Below, in pieces: positions 18,708-28,238 of a DNA stretch of 64,000 nucleotides. This DNA is from Wenzhouxiangella sp. XN24 (GTDB lineage: Bacteria; Pseudomonadota; Gammaproteobacteria; Steroidobacterales; XN24). Position numbers and translations under genes: made by a program. Under the pieces are notes generated by a model, which did no database searches, was not told the origin of the DNA, and saw only the letters and a list, made by a program, of their open reading frames with translations. Every line of letters starts with the position of its first letter. Within the stretch, counting starts at the first letter, position 1. The stretch spans positions 1 through 64,000 of the forward strand of contig NZ_JAAMFG010000017.1 of assembly GCF_011064545.1 (NCBI RefSeq). Reading direction: 5' to 3'.

Positions 18708-20759
18708 CTAATGACGGAGCGAGTCCAGGCCCGGCGTGTGGGCGTAGCCACGGCAGCGGCTGGTAGCCTGTTCGAAAGCACGCATGGCAAGCTCCGGGCG
18801 CTCGTAGCGGACCCAGGCGGTGGCGACGCGCACGGCGGTACCGGGATCGAGCGAATGCTCGAGCGCCTCGAGCAGGTCCGCCTTGACGCGCGTCTCGATG
18901 TCGGCCGGCAGGCCGTCCGGCATGAGATCCGCGAGCCGACTGTAGTAATAGGCGCGCGATGCGCGATCCGCCGGGGTCTCGATACCCTGCAGCACGTCCC
19001 GTTCCGCGATCTCCACGGCGCGCAGGAATGCCGGACCGGCCTCCTCCTGCCGCCCGGAGCGAAGGTAGGCATCGCCCAGGTTGCCCCACATTTCGTGAAT
19101 CTCCGGCTGCCCGCCCGAGCTCAGGCGCTCAATCGCCTGTTCGCGCAGCTGCGTGGCTCTCGGGTAATCGCCCAGCAGGTAATACAGCATGCCGAGAAAT
19201 TCGTCGCCGACGTAGGATTGCGGCGCGACGGCCTTCGCGCGCTCGTACGCACCACGCGCGTCCTCGAGCTGCTCTGCGCAGAAATAGAACGTACCAAGGT
19301 TGGCCAGCACGTATTCATTCTCGTCGCGCGCAAGCGCTTCCTCGGCCGCGGCGATCGCCCCCGGCAGGTCGCCCGCGAAATACGCGAGACTCGCAAGCCA
19401 GAACGGCGGCTTCCAGAAACCCGGTTCAACTTCCGTCGCTTCGAGAGCAGCGGCGCGCGCTGCCTCGAGAAGCTCGCTGTCTCCTTCGCTGCGGTACGCT
19501 TGCAGCAAGGTCAGCGCGAGCCCCACCAGCGCCGCACTGTCGCCCGGGCGCTCCTCCAGAAGTGCACGGAGATGCTGCGCGGATTCCTCCACTCGCCCGG
19601 TCACACGCAGGAAATGCGCATGCGCGACCCGCGTCGCCGCCGCGCCCGGCCCGAGCTGGAGTGCCCGTCCGCATGCGAGCGACGCATCATTGAGCGCACG
19701 CTGCGCATCCTCCATCCAGTACTCCTCGAGCAACGCCTCGCAGAGCCCCGCATGCGCCTCCGCGTAGTTCGCGTCGAGCCGCAGCGCCGCCTCGAAGCGC
19801 GCCTGGGCACGGCGGATATTGAGCTCGCTCGAGGGGCCGTCGAGATGCATGCGCCCCTCCAGGTAATAGTTCTGCACGGGCGCCAGGGGATAATGCACCG
19901 GCCAGTCCTCGGCGGCGACCGGCGCGCCGAGGGCATGCTCGATCGCCCGCACGGCGCTCGCCGCGACCGCGTCGAGCCAACCCTGCAGCCCCGCGGCCGG
20001 CACCGTTTCCGCCCACACCTGCTGGCGCGCGCCGTCACGATAGAGATAGACCCGCACCCCCGCGAACCGCCCGAGCGTGCGGATTTCACCCTCGACCACC
20101 GCGTCACTGCGCAGCAATGCCGCGACCTCATCGGAGTCCATGCCATGAATCAGCAGGTCGGCGGTCGGCGCGGCGAGCCTGAACTTCTGCTCGAGCTTTT
20201 GCCGCAGCGCAGCCGCGAGCAGGCCATCCGGATCGTCCGGCGATGGCAGCACCACCACCGTGGGCTGCGCCGATGGCAGGAGCCTGCCCGGCAACGCAGC
20301 AATGCCCGCCGCCCGATCCCCGCTCCCGAGTCCGGACCACCAGAGCCCCGCGGCCGCCATGACCGCGACGGCGAACGCGGGCGCTAGCCAGCGCCTCCGC
20401 GGCCGGGCTACAGGCTGTGCCGCAAGCGGACCGGGCACTGCTTCTACAGCAGCGTCCGCATCTCCGGCTGCCGCGCCGTCCCCCGGAAGCTGGGCGTTCT
20501 CATCACTGGTCAGGTAGAGCTGCCAAGCCTCGACGCCGAGCGCCCGGGCCACCCGTTCGATGGTCTGCAGCTCGACGGGCTGCTCGCGAAACACGCGGCT
20601 GACGAGGTCCTTGGGCGCCTGCTCCAGGTCCTCGATATCCGCGATCCGCTCGGCGAGTGCAGCCTGGCTGCGGAGGCCGCAGGCCGTAAGCGCGTGGTAC
20701 AAGCGCGCCCGCGAGGCGCGTACGCCCCGTCTCCGGCTATTTCGAGTACCGGCTGACAT
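18708..20759 (-). CDS. HTH-transmembrane-TPR regulator-like protein
   Basis: 683 residues in three parts. Residues about 18-85 form an XRE-like helix-turn-helix (SQAALAERIAD, PKDLVSRVFRE, ERVARALGVEAWQLY). A single membrane helix follows at about residues 124-143. A large C-terminal region begins with a TolB-like alpha/beta segment (PTVVVLPSPDDPDG, LRSDAVVEGEIRTLG) and continues as at least eight TPR-type helical repeats from residue about 300 to the end. The plan is like CadC/ToxR-type one-component regulators, with cytoplasmic DNA binding and a periplasmic sensor, but with an XRE rather than a winged-helix domain. Targets are unknown. It is divergent from the small lipoprotein operon at 20962. 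Confidence 0.65.
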   Translation of the reverse strand: MSAGTRNSRRRGVRASRARLYHALTACGLRSQAALAERIADIEDLEQAPKDLVSRVFREQPVELQTIERVARALGVEAWQLYLTSDENAQLPGDGAAAGDADAAVEAVPGPLAAQPVARPRRRWLAPAFAVAVMAAAGLWWSGLGSGDRAAGIAALPGRLLPSAQPTVVVLPSPDDPDGLLAAALRQKLEQKFRLAAPTADLLIHGMDSDEVAALLRSDAVVEGEIRTLGRFAGVRVYLYRDGARQQVWAETVPAAGLQGWLDAVAASAVRAIEHALGAPVAAEDWPVHYPLAPVQNYYLEGRMHLDGPSSELNIRRAQARFEAALRLDANYAEAHAGLCEALLEEYWMEDAQRALNDASLACGRALQLGPGAAATRVAHAHFLRVTGRVEESAQHLRALLEERPGDSAALVGLALTLLQAYRSEGDSELLEAARAAALEATEVEPGFWKPPFWLASLAYFAGDLPGAIAAAEEALARDENEYVLANLGTFYFCAEQLEDARGAYERAKAVAPQSYVGDEFLGMLYYLLGDYPRATQLREQAIERLSSGGQPEIHEMWGNLGDAYLRSGRQEEAGPAFLRAVEIAERDVLQGIETPADRASRAYYYSRLADLMPDGLPADIETRVKADLLEALEHSLDPGTAVRVATAWVRYERPELAMRAFEQATSRCRGYAHTPGLDSLRH

Positions 20760-20961
20760 CCGTCTCGGTCAGCGCCTGGTTGCGGCCACTGCAAGGACCC
20801 GGATGGCCGTTTATATCACAATGCTGCGGCCGCACGGCCGCCCCGCCGCGTGGAGCAACCTGCACTATCTCCCGCTAAATGGCTGTAACCGCCGCTAGCT
20901 GTCGATGCACGCCAGCCCGTGCTGGCGCTCAATGGCCACTCGGGCGACGTGGAGCATGGCG

Positions 20962-21255
20962 ATGAAATCCAGGCGCGGGGAAATGTGGTCGTTGCTCGCG
21001 TTGCTCGCGCTCGCCGGCTGCAGCCAGGCGGAACTGGTGGGCACCTATGAGGACGAGCTCGGCATCACGCGCTACGAGTTCCAGGGCGAAGGGCGGGTCA
21101 ACGTCTCGGTGCTCGGCACGACCGTCGTGGCCGAATACCTGCTCGAGAACGACAAGGTGCTGGTGACAGGGCCGCAGGGCACGCTCGTACTCACGAAACG
21201 GAACGACGCCCTCCATGGGCCGATGGGGCTCATCCTCACGCGGCGGGACCCATGA
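20962..21255 (+). CDS. Small hypothetical lipoprotein
   Basis: From ATG 20962 (GGAG 7 bp upstream) the product has 97 residues. The signal peptide ends LLALAGC with Cys at about residue 19. The mature part of about 78 residues is beta-rich (LVGTYEDELGITRYEFQGEGRV, VAEYLLENDKVLV) and resembles short one-domain envelope lipoproteins. No family is recognised with confidence. The frame is open 19 codons upstream but without a ribosome site or signal peptide. It is probably the first of three small membrane or envelope genes on this strand. Confidence 0.6.
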   Translation: MKSRRGEMWSLLALLALAGCSQAELVGTYEDELGITRYEFQGEGRVNVSVLGTTVVAEYLLENDKVLVTGPQGTLVLTKRNDALHGPMGLILTRRDP

Positions 21256-21316
21256 AGCTCGCTTCGCACCAGAACCGCAAAAAAATCCGGCATACGCAAA
21301 CCGACAGGGGACACTC

Positions 21317-21787
21317 ATGAATACGACACTGGGGAAGGACGAGGCCATCATCAAGGAAATCACTTTCAGCCCGAACCTCGTCCTGTTCTGGATCAAGGCG
21401 CACTATGTGCTCACGAACAAGCGCCTGACCGGCAAGCATCCGAACACGCTGTTCGGCATCATCCCGCTCGGCAAGGTAAACATCTCCCAGCCGCTGAAGA
21501 CCATCGCGTCCGTGGCCTGCGTCTCGAAGTTCTGGTTCAAGCGCCTGCTGTTCGGGCTGATTTTTCTTGTCCTCGGACTGATCATGATCACTGCTTCCGA
21601 CGTGCCGTTCCTCGTCGGGCTGTTCGTCGCGCTCATCGGCCTGGGCAACCTGCTCACCTGCTACACGGCGTATTTCGACGTAACCAATAACGCTGGCCAG
21701 AAGCTCGGCTGCGAAGTCATCATCACGGCGCAGGCGGAAGTCGAGGCTTACGCCAATCAAATGAACATGGTCATTTCCGACCTTTGA
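21317..21787 (+). CDS. Bacterial PH-domain-like membrane protein
   Basis: From ATG 21317 (AGGGG 7 bp upstream) the product has 156 residues. The N-terminal ~60 residues (EITFSPNLVLFWIKAHYVLTNKRL, PLGKVNIS) resemble a bacterial pleckstrin-homology fold, in which a YVLTNKRL strand is typical. Two membrane helices follow (about residues 77-115), then ~40 polar residues (AYFDVTNNAGQKLGCEVIIT). Such proteins are of unknown function and sit in the inner membrane. It lies 61 bp after the small lipoprotein and 19 bp before the next gene, so probably cotranscribed. Confidence 0.6.
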   Translation: MNTTLGKDEAIIKEITFSPNLVLFWIKAHYVLTNKRLTGKHPNTLFGIIPLGKVNISQPLKTIASVACVSKFWFKRLLFGLIFLVLGLIMITASDVPFLVGLFVALIGLGNLLTCYTAYFDVTNNAGQKLGCEVIITAQAEVEAYANQMNMVISDL

Positions 21788-21806
21788 CAGCGCCGGGACC
21801 GGGCGG

Positions 21807-22385
21807 ATGGACTATGTGACCGAGTCGCTGGCGATCCTGGGCGCGGGGCTGCTGCTGGGGCTCGTGCTCGCTTGGCTTAACAACCGGCTGCTCATGCCAC
21901 GAGAAAACGCGGAATCGATGCGTACGCTCGCTTACGTGTTCTTCGTCGTGCTCGGGCTGGCGCTCGCCGGACTCGCCGGCGTCGAACGCGCTTACAAGGG
22001 ACTGTTCGATGACATGACCGAGAGGATCCGGCCGACGGTGCATGCGGGGATGCACGCGGCCGGCCTCGACCCGGGTCGTGTGCCGGTGGGCGAGGTCGGC
22101 CGCATGCTCGAGGTCATGGACCAGGCACTGCACCGGGAGGTCGCGCGCCAGGACGCGGAATGGTTTCTCGAGCTGCTGGAGGGGCACGAATTCGGCGCCT
22201 GGCTCGAGAACACGCGCCTGCTCGGGCGTGCCATGCAGAGCGCCGGCACGATCGACGTTGAGCAGGCCTTCCTGACTGCCCGCGACGTGAGCTTCAGCTA
22301 CTTCTTCCCGTGGGCGCAACGCGCTTTCTGGGCGGTGCTGGCGCTGTTCCCGTTCTTCGCCCTCCTGCTCCGCGCCTCAGCCTGA
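21807..22385 (+). CDS. Hypothetical membrane protein
   Basis: A 192-residue protein with two membrane helices near the N-terminus (about residues 7-25 and 40-58), a soluble helical central part of about 100 residues (VGRMLEVMDQALHREVARQDAEWFLELLEG) and a final hydrophobic helix (about 172-190). The helical middle is probably periplasmic or cytoplasmic depending on the number of crossings. I recognise no family. It is the last gene of the short operon beginning at 20962. Confidence 0.5.
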   Translation: MDYVTESLAILGAGLLLGLVLAWLNNRLLMPRENAESMRTLAYVFFVVLGLALAGLAGVERAYKGLFDDMTERIRPTVHAGMHAAGLDPGRVPVGEVGRMLEVMDQALHREVARQDAEWFLELLEGHEFGAWLENTRLLGRAMQSAGTIDVEQAFLTARDVSFSYFFPWAQRAFWAVLALFPFFALLLRASA

Positions 22386-22683
22386 AAGGTTGCAACCACG
22401 CGCGCGCCGCGCGGAGTGACGCCAGCCGCAACACCCAAGGTCCGCAACTGGCGCGCTTTGTTCCCTGACCACCAGCGGAGGTCCCCGCATGACTGGCTAC
22501 GTATTGGCGGGCGCTGCAGTCGCGCCACTCATGGCTGGCGCTGATCCTGCCCACGCTGCTCTATTGCTACTGGGAGAGCCGTGTTGATCATGTCGCTCAA
22601 CGCGATCGTCTTTGTCTTCTCATACGATCTGGTCGGTAGGTCCCCAGGATGAACCGCCATCGATGATGACTTGTCGATCCACG
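22386..22683. other. Intergenic gap with no convincing gene
   Basis: 298 bp between the convergent membrane-protein gene and guaA. I see no hairpin with a T-tract. One plus-strand frame after a stop at 22490 reads WRALQSRHSWLALILPTLLY over about 50 codons. It has a hydrophobic core but no start codon, so it could be a remnant of a lost membrane gene. A second frame from ATG 22489 encodes 32 residues (MTGYVLAGAAVAPLMAG) without a ribosome site. Neither is called as a gene. Confidence 0.4.
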
Positions 22684-24261
22684 TTACTCCCACTCGATCG
22701 TGGCCGGCGGCTTCCCCGAGATGTCGTAGGTGACGCGGGAAATCCCGGCGATCTCGTTGATGATGCGCCGTCCCACCAGGTCGAGGAATTCGTATGGCAG
22801 GTGCGCCCAGCGCGCCGTCATGAAATCGATGGTCTCGACGGCGCGCAGTGCGATGACGTAGTCGTAGCGCCGACCGTCGCCCATCACGCCGACCGAGCGC
22901 ACCGGCAGGAACACGGCGAACGCCTGGCTGACCTTCTCGTAGAGATCGTGGTTGCGCAGTTCGCTGATGAAGATGTCGTCCGCCTTGCGCAGCAGCTCGG
23001 CGAATTCCTTGCGCACCTCGCCGAGAATCCGCACGCCGAGGCCTGGGCCGGGAAACGGGTGGCGATACACCATGTCCCAGGGCAGGCCGAGTTCCAGGCC
23101 GATCTTGCGCACCTCGTCCTTGAACAGCTCGCGCAACGGTTCCACCAGCCGCATGCGCATGCGCGCCGGCAGCCCCCCGACGTTGTGATGTGACTTGATC
23201 ACGTGCGCCTTGCCGGTGCTCGATCCCGCGGATTCCACCACGTCGGGATAAATCGTGCCCTGCGCCAGCCAGTCGATGTCCCTGAGTTGCTGCGCCTGTT
23301 CCTCGAACACCTCGATGAACAGCCCCCCGATGATCTTGCGCTTCTCTTCCGGATCGGAGACGCCCGCGAGGGCGGCAAGGAAACGATCCTCGGCGTCCAC
23401 GCGGATGACGCGGATCCCCATGTGCCTCGCGAAGGTGGCCATGACCTGGTCGCCCTCGTTGAGGCGCAACAAGCCGTGATCGACGAACACGCAGACCAGC
23501 TGGTCGCCGATCGCCCGGTGCAGCAGCGCGGCCACGACCGAGGAATCCACACCCCCGGACAGGCCGAGCAACACCTTGTCGCTGCCGACCTGGGCGCGGA
23601 TGCGCGCAATGCTGTCGTCGACGATGTTGCCCGGATTCCAGTCGCTGGCGCAGCCGCAGATATCGTGGACGAAGCGCGAAATGATGCGATTGCCCTGGCG
23701 GGTGTGCGTGACCTCGGGATGAAACTGCAGCCCGTAGAAACGCCGTCCGTCGTCGGCCATCCCTGCGAGCGGGGCGCTGTCCGTGCCGGCAATTGCGACG
23801 AAGCCGGGGGGCAACGCCTCGACCCGGTCGCCGTGGCTCATCCAAACGTCGAGCAGGGGATTGCCGTCCGAATCCTCGTGATCCTCGATGTCGTCCAGCA
23901 GGTTGGAGGAGGCAGTGACCCTGACGCGGGCATAGCCGAACTCGCGATGCGCCGAGCCGGCGACCTCGCCGCCGAGCTGGGCCGCCATGGTCTGCATGCC
24001 GTAGCAGATTCCCAGCACCGGGACGCCCAGGTCGAACACGGTATCGGCAGCGCGCGGGCCTTCTTCGATGGTCACCGACTCCGGCCCACCGGACAGGATG
24101 ATCCCCGCAGGTGCGAATGCCCGGATATCCTCGCCGGAACAGTCCCACGCGCGAATCTCGCTGTAGACCCCCGCCTCACGCACGCGGCGCGCGATCAGCT
24201 GTGTGTACTGCGAGCCGAAATCGAGGATCAGGATGCGGTGCGCATGGATATCGGTGCTCAT
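22684..24261 (-). CDS. guaA: GMP synthase (glutamine-hydrolysing)
   Basis: From ATG 24261 the product has 525 residues, the normal length. The N-terminal class I glutamine amidotransferase domain has the nucleophile in GICYGMQTM and the HPEVTHT His-Glu pair. The ATP-pyrophosphatase domain carries the PP-loop [13 protein letters not shown], and the C-terminal dimerisation domain ends in IEWE. It converts XMP, ATP and glutamine to GMP. The open frame runs on upstream into guaB, but that stretch is out-of-frame guaB sequence. It lies 13 bp after guaB on the same strand: the classic guaBA operon. Confidence 0.97.
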   Translation of the reverse strand: MSTDIHAHRILILDFGSQYTQLIARRVREAGVYSEIRAWDCSGEDIRAFAPAGIILSGGPESVTIEEGPRAADTVFDLGVPVLGICYGMQTMAAQLGGEVAGSAHREFGYARVRVTASSNLLDDIEDHEDSDGNPLLDVWMSHGDRVEALPPGFVAIAGTDSAPLAGMADDGRRFYGLQFHPEVTHTRQGNRIISRFVHDICGCASDWNPGNIVDDSIARIRAQVGSDKVLLGLSGGVDSSVVAALLHRAIGDQLVCVFVDHGLLRLNEGDQVMATFARHMGIRVIRVDAEDRFLAALAGVSDPEEKRKIIGGLFIEVFEEQAQQLRDIDWLAQGTIYPDVVESAGSSTGKAHVIKSHHNVGGLPARMRMRLVEPLRELFKDEVRKIGLELGLPWDMVYRHPFPGPGLGVRILGEVRKEFAELLRKADDIFISELRNHDLYEKVSQAFAVFLPVRSVGVMGDGRRYDYVIALRAVETIDFMTARWAHLPYEFLDLVGRRIINEIAGISRVTYDISGKPPATIEWE

Positions 24262-24274
24262 TTCGACTGGTCGC

Positions 24275-25741
24275 TCAATCCACGCGGTAGTTCGGCGCTT
24301 CCTTGGTGATCGCCACGTCATGCACATGGCTCTCCCGGACGCCCGCATTGGTGATACGCACGAACTTCGGCTTGGTGCGCATCTCCTCGATGGTGCTGCA
24401 ACCGGTGTAACCCATCGCCGCGCGCAGGCCGCCGGCCAGCTGGTGGATGATCTGCAGCAGGCTGCCCTTGTAAGGCACGCGGCCCTCGATCCCCTCGGGC
24501 ACCAGCTTCTCGATCTCGTCGGTGGCGTCCTGGAAGTAACGGTCGCTCGAACCGTTGCGTTGCGACATGGCGGCCAGCGAGCCCATGCCGCGGTAAGTCT
24601 TGTAGGAACGGCCCTGGTAGAGCTCGACCTCCCCCGGGGACTCCTCGGTCCCGGCGAACAGCCCGCCGACCATGATGCTGTGGGCGCCGGCGGCGATCGC
24701 CTTGGCGAAGTCGCCCGAATAGCGGATGCCGCCATCGGCGATCAAGGGAATGCCCGTGCCTTCGAGTGCCGCGGCGACATTCGCCACCGCCGTGACCTGC
24801 GGGACGCCGACGCCCGCGACGACGCGCGTCGTGCAGATGCTGCCGGGACCGATGCCGACCTTCACGCCGTCGGCGCCGGCCTCGACGAGCGCCTTCGCAG
24901 CATCGCCGGTGACGATGTTGCCGCCGATCACCTGGATGTCCGGGAAGGCCTGCTTGACGCGACGCACCCGCTGCAGCACGCCTTCGGTGTGACCGTGCGA
25001 GGTATCGACCACGATCACGTCGACGCCCGCGGCGGCCAGCGCAGCCACGCGCTCGTCAGTATCCGCGCTGGTGCCGACGGCGGCCGCCACCCTCAGGGCG
25101 CCGCGCTCGTCCTTGCAGGCGCGGGGGAAATCGGTCGCCTTCTGGAAATCCTTCGCGGTGATCATGCCCTTCAGGCGGAAGTCCCCGTCGACGATGAGCA
25201 CTTTCTCGATGCGGTGGCGATGCAACAGCTGGAGCACTTCTTCCTTGGCGGAGCCCTCGCGCACCGTCACGAGGCGCTCGCGGGGCGTCATCACCTCGGA
25301 AACCGGCAGGTCGAGTCGCGTCTCGAAGCGCAGGTCCCGGTTGGTGACGATCCCCAGCGTCTGGTCGCCGTCGACGACCGGCACGCCCGAGATGCCCTTG
25401 GCGCGGGTCAGCTCCAGGACCTCCCTGATGGTCTTGTCGGGGGTCACCGTGATGGGATCGTTGATGATCCCGCTTTCGTATTTCTTGACGCGCCGCACCT
25501 CGCGGGCCTGCGCTTCCGCGGTCATGTTCTTGTGGATCACGCCGATGCCGCCTTCCTGGGCCAGCGCGATGGCGAGGCGCGCCTCGGTGACCGAGTCCAT
25601 CGCCGCGGAAAGGATCGGCAACTGCATCGTGATTTCCGCGGTGAGACGGGTCCCGAGACTGACGTCGCGCGGCAGGACCGCCGAGTAGGCCGGCTCGAGG
25701 AGAACATCGTCGAACGTGAGGGCTTCCTGTACCAGGCGCAT
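24275..25741 (-). CDS. guaB: Inosine-5'-monophosphate dehydrogenase
   Basis: 488 residues. The TIM-barrel catalytic domain carries the Cys loop [13 protein letters not shown] and the [10 protein letters not shown] / [13 protein letters not shown] flap region, with two CBS domains inserted between residues about 95 and 205. It oxidises IMP to XMP with NAD+, the committed step to guanine nucleotides. It is the first gene of guaBA and divergent from xseA, with 88 bp between them; I see no obvious operator in that gap. Confidence 0.97.
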   Translation of the reverse strand: MRLVQEALTFDDVLLEPAYSAVLPRDVSLGTRLTAEITMQLPILSAAMDSVTEARLAIALAQEGGIGVIHKNMTAEAQAREVRRVKKYESGIINDPITVTPDKTIREVLELTRAKGISGVPVVDGDQTLGIVTNRDLRFETRLDLPVSEVMTPRERLVTVREGSAKEEVLQLLHRHRIEKVLIVDGDFRLKGMITAKDFQKATDFPRACKDERGALRVAAAVGTSADTDERVAALAAAGVDVIVVDTSHGHTEGVLQRVRRVKQAFPDIQVIGGNIVTGDAAKALVEAGADGVKVGIGPGSICTTRVVAGVGVPQVTAVANVAAALEGTGIPLIADGGIRYSGDFAKAIAAGAHSIMVGGLFAGTEESPGEVELYQGRSYKTYRGMGSLAAMSQRNGSSDRYFQDATDEIEKLVPEGIEGRVPYKGSLLQIIHQLAGGLRAAMGYTGCSTIEEMRTKPKFVRITNAGVRESHVHDVAITKEAPNYRVD

Positions 25742-25829
25742 TGGGGGTCCCTCTGATAAGGTGAATCAGGTAAACGCGTCATTCTACGCCCCGGTCCGGC
25801 GACGGTAAATCTCGAGGTATGATTCGCTG

Positions 25830-27077
25830 ATGCCTGCTGACGATTTCGACCTGCCCGAACGCGACGTGTGGACCATTTCGCGCCTCAATCGCGAGGTCCG
25901 GCTCCTGATCGAGACCGGCCTGCCTGCACTGTGGCTCGAGGGCGAAATTTCCAACCTGGCGCGGCCCGCGTCGGGCCACGTGTATTTTTCCCTCAAGGAC
26001 GAGGCGGCCCAAGTGCGCTGCGCCCTCTGGCGCAACGCCGCATTGCGCGTGGCCTTCACGCCGCGCAACGGCTTGCAGGTGCTGGTGCGGGCCCGCGTCA
26101 GCGTCTACGAGCCGCGCGGCGAATACCAGCTGATCATCGAGCGGATGGAGGAAGCGGGCGAAGGCGCGCTGCGCCGGCGCTTCGAGGAATTGAAGTCCCG
26201 GCTGCGCGCCGAGGGGCTGTTCGACGAGGCGGCCAAGCGTCCCCTGCCGCGGCTGCCCGCCCGCATCGGCGTGATCACCTCGCCCAGCGGCGCGGCCGTA
26301 CGCGACATCGTGCACGTGCTGGCGCGCCGCTTCCCTGCCGTCCCCGTGCTGGTGTACCCGGTGCCGGTCCAGGGCGAGGGGTCCGCCGCCCGGATCGCCG
26401 CGGCGCTCGAGCTGGCAAGCCGACGGGCCGAGTGCGATGTGCTGATCCTGGCGCGGGGCGGCGGCTCGCTGGAGGACCTGTGGAGCTTCAACGAGGAGGT
26501 CGTGGCGCGGGCCATCCGCGCCTGCGCCATCCCCGTGATCTCCGGCGTGGGCCACGAGGTGGATTTCACGATCGCGGACTTCGCGGCCGATCGGCGTGCC
26601 CCGACCCCCTCCGGCGCCGCCGAGATCGCCGTTCCGGACGCCGCGGACTGGCTGGCCCGGGTGGACGCGGATGCGGGGCGCCTGCGGGCCGCGATGCGCC
26701 GCTTGCTGGGGTCCCGCCGGGAACGGCTGTCATGGCAGGAGCGACGCCTGGCAATCGCCCATCCCGGCAATCGATTGCGCCAGACCGGGCAGCGGCTGGA
26801 CGAACTGGAGCGGCGCCTCCAGGGGGCCGTGAGTCAGCGCCTGGCGAGCCTGCGAGGGCGATATGAAAGCGCCGCACGCACCCTGCACGCCGTGAGCCCG
26901 CTGGCCACCCTCGAGCGTGGTTACGCGATCGTCAGCCGCGCGGCCGATGGCACGGTGTTGCTGGACCCTGCGGCGGTGGCACCGGGCGAAGCGCTCGAGA
27001 TCCGGCTCGCTCGCGGGCGGCTGCAGGCGCGGGCCGGGGCCGGAACCCAGAGCGGACCTCAGGACCGGTCGAAATAA
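25830..27077 (+). CDS. xseA: Exodeoxyribonuclease VII large subunit
   Basis: 415 residues. The N-terminal OB-fold is clear (ALWLEGEISNLARPASGHVYFSLKD); the catalytic domain follows (ITSPSGAAVRDI, ARGGGSLEDLWSFNEE, SGVGHEVDFTIAD), then a coiled-coil C-terminal arm. With the XseB small subunit, not in this window, it degrades single-stranded DNA in both directions. Length is slightly below the E. coli protein (456) because the C-terminal arm is shorter. Its last 19 bp overlap the end of the convergent metX gene. Confidence 0.95.
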   Translation: MPADDFDLPERDVWTISRLNREVRLLIETGLPALWLEGEISNLARPASGHVYFSLKDEAAQVRCALWRNAALRVAFTPRNGLQVLVRARVSVYEPRGEYQLIIERMEEAGEGALRRRFEELKSRLRAEGLFDEAAKRPLPRLPARIGVITSPSGAAVRDIVHVLARRFPAVPVLVYPVPVQGEGSAARIAAALELASRRAECDVLILARGGGSLEDLWSFNEEVVARAIRACAIPVISGVGHEVDFTIADFAADRRAPTPSGAAEIAVPDAADWLARVDADAGRLRAAMRRLLGSRRERLSWQERRLAIAHPGNRLRQTGQRLDELERRLQGAVSQRLASLRGRYESAARTLHAVSPLATLERGYAIVSRAADGTVLLDPAAVAPGEALEIRLARGRLQARAGAGTQSGPQDRSK

Positions 27078-28216
27078 CGCGCGATCACCGGGCGGAAGCC
27101 GTCCATGTCCACGAGGAAGGAGTCGTGACCCTGCAGTGACGGGAGACCGACGAACTCCACTTCGCGGCCGGGGCGCTCCAGGCACTCGGCCAGCTGTTCC
27201 TGCTCGTGCAGCGGGAAGAGAAAATCGGTCTCCACGCCGATGACCAGGGCCCGCTCGATGCCGGGTTTCGACAGCTCCGTGGCGACACAACCGCTGTGTT
27301 CGGCGACATCGAACAGGTCCATGGCGCGCGACAGGTACAGGTAGCAGTTCGGATCGAACTGGCCGACGAACTTCTGCGCGTGGTGCTCGAGATAGGATTC
27401 GACTTCGAAATCGACCCCGAACTGGTCGCCCGCGTCATGTTCGCCGCCCGCCCGCTCCCGGCCGAAACGCTGGTCCCACTCCTCTGCCGAGCGGTACGTG
27501 ATCATGCCGAGCTTGCGCGCGAGGCGCATACCCACCAGCGGCGGATGCTCCGTGGCGTACTCGCCTTTCAGCCAGGCGGGATCGCTGCGAATGATTTCCC
27601 GTTGCAGGGAGCGCAGCGCGATGGCGAACGAGGTAGAGCGGGCGGCCGAAGAGATCGCCACCAGGCCGTAGCTCATCTCGGGGAACATCGTGCAGAACGC
27701 CAGCGCCGTCATGCCGCCCAAAGACGGGCCGATGACGGAGTGCAGCTTGCGGATCCCGAGGTGCCGCACGACCTCGCGCCCGGCCGCAGCGATGTCCTCG
27801 ACGGTCAGGACCGGGAAGTTCAGCCGGTACGGCTGGCCGCTGCGCGGATCGATCGAGGCGGGCCCGGTCGTGCCGAAACAGCTGCCCATCGAGTTGACGC
27901 AGATGACGAACCAGCGGCGGGTGTCGATGGGGCGTCCCGGCCCGACCATCTCCTCCCACCATCCGGAGGCCGGGTCCTCCGGCGACGACGCGGCATGCGC
28001 CGACGGCGACAGGCCGGTGAACAGCAGCACCGCATTGCCGCCCTGGGCGTCGAGTTCCCCCCACGTCTCATAGGCGATATCGAGGCGCGGCAGGACGCCG
28101 CCCCGGTGCATGCGGAACGGCGTGTCGAGACGCACGAAGCGCCGTGCGCCTGTGGCTGCACGGGCCTCGCTGGGGGCGAATCTCGGCGCCGTAATCATTT
28201 TTTTCACCTTGCTCAT
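27059..28216 (-). CDS. metX: MetX-family O-acyltransferase (homoserine or serine)
   Basis: 385 residues, alpha/beta-hydrolase fold. The nucleophile Ser is in GPSLGGM (near residue 160), the Asp in GVETDFLFP and the His in GHDSFLVD. Family members acylate homoserine (methionine synthesis) or serine (cysteine synthesis). From memory of the family, the NSMGSCFGTTGPASIDP loop, WWEEMVGPG and FDPNCYLYLSRAMD resemble the gammaproteobacterial serine O-succinyltransferase type more than classical homoserine O-acetyltransferase, so substrate and acyl donor are open. A good GGAGGT ribosome site precedes the ATG. It follows der by 22 bp and may be the tail of the hisS-der operon. Confidence 0.85.
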   Translation of the reverse strand: MSKVKKMITAPRFAPSEARAATGARRFVRLDTPFRMHRGGVLPRLDIAYETWGELDAQGGNAVLLFTGLSPSAHAASSPEDPASGWWEEMVGPGRPIDTRRWFVICVNSMGSCFGTTGPASIDPRSGQPYRLNFPVLTVEDIAAAGREVVRHLGIRKLHSVIGPSLGGMTALAFCTMFPEMSYGLVAISSAARSTSFAIALRSLQREIIRSDPAWLKGEYATEHPPLVGMRLARKLGMITYRSAEEWDQRFGRERAGGEHDAGDQFGVDFEVESYLEHHAQKFVGQFDPNCYLYLSRAMDLFDVAEHSGCVATELSKPGIERALVIGVETDFLFPLHEQEQLAECLERPGREVEFVGLPSLQGHDSFLVDMDGFRPVIARYFDRS

Positions 28217-28238
28217 GGCCGCGGTACCTCCGGTCGGT

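Noticed and set aside
18282-20387. 701-codon plus-strand frame
   Set aside because: It lies opposite the HTH-TPR gene and the hypothetical exported protein; no recognisable domain.
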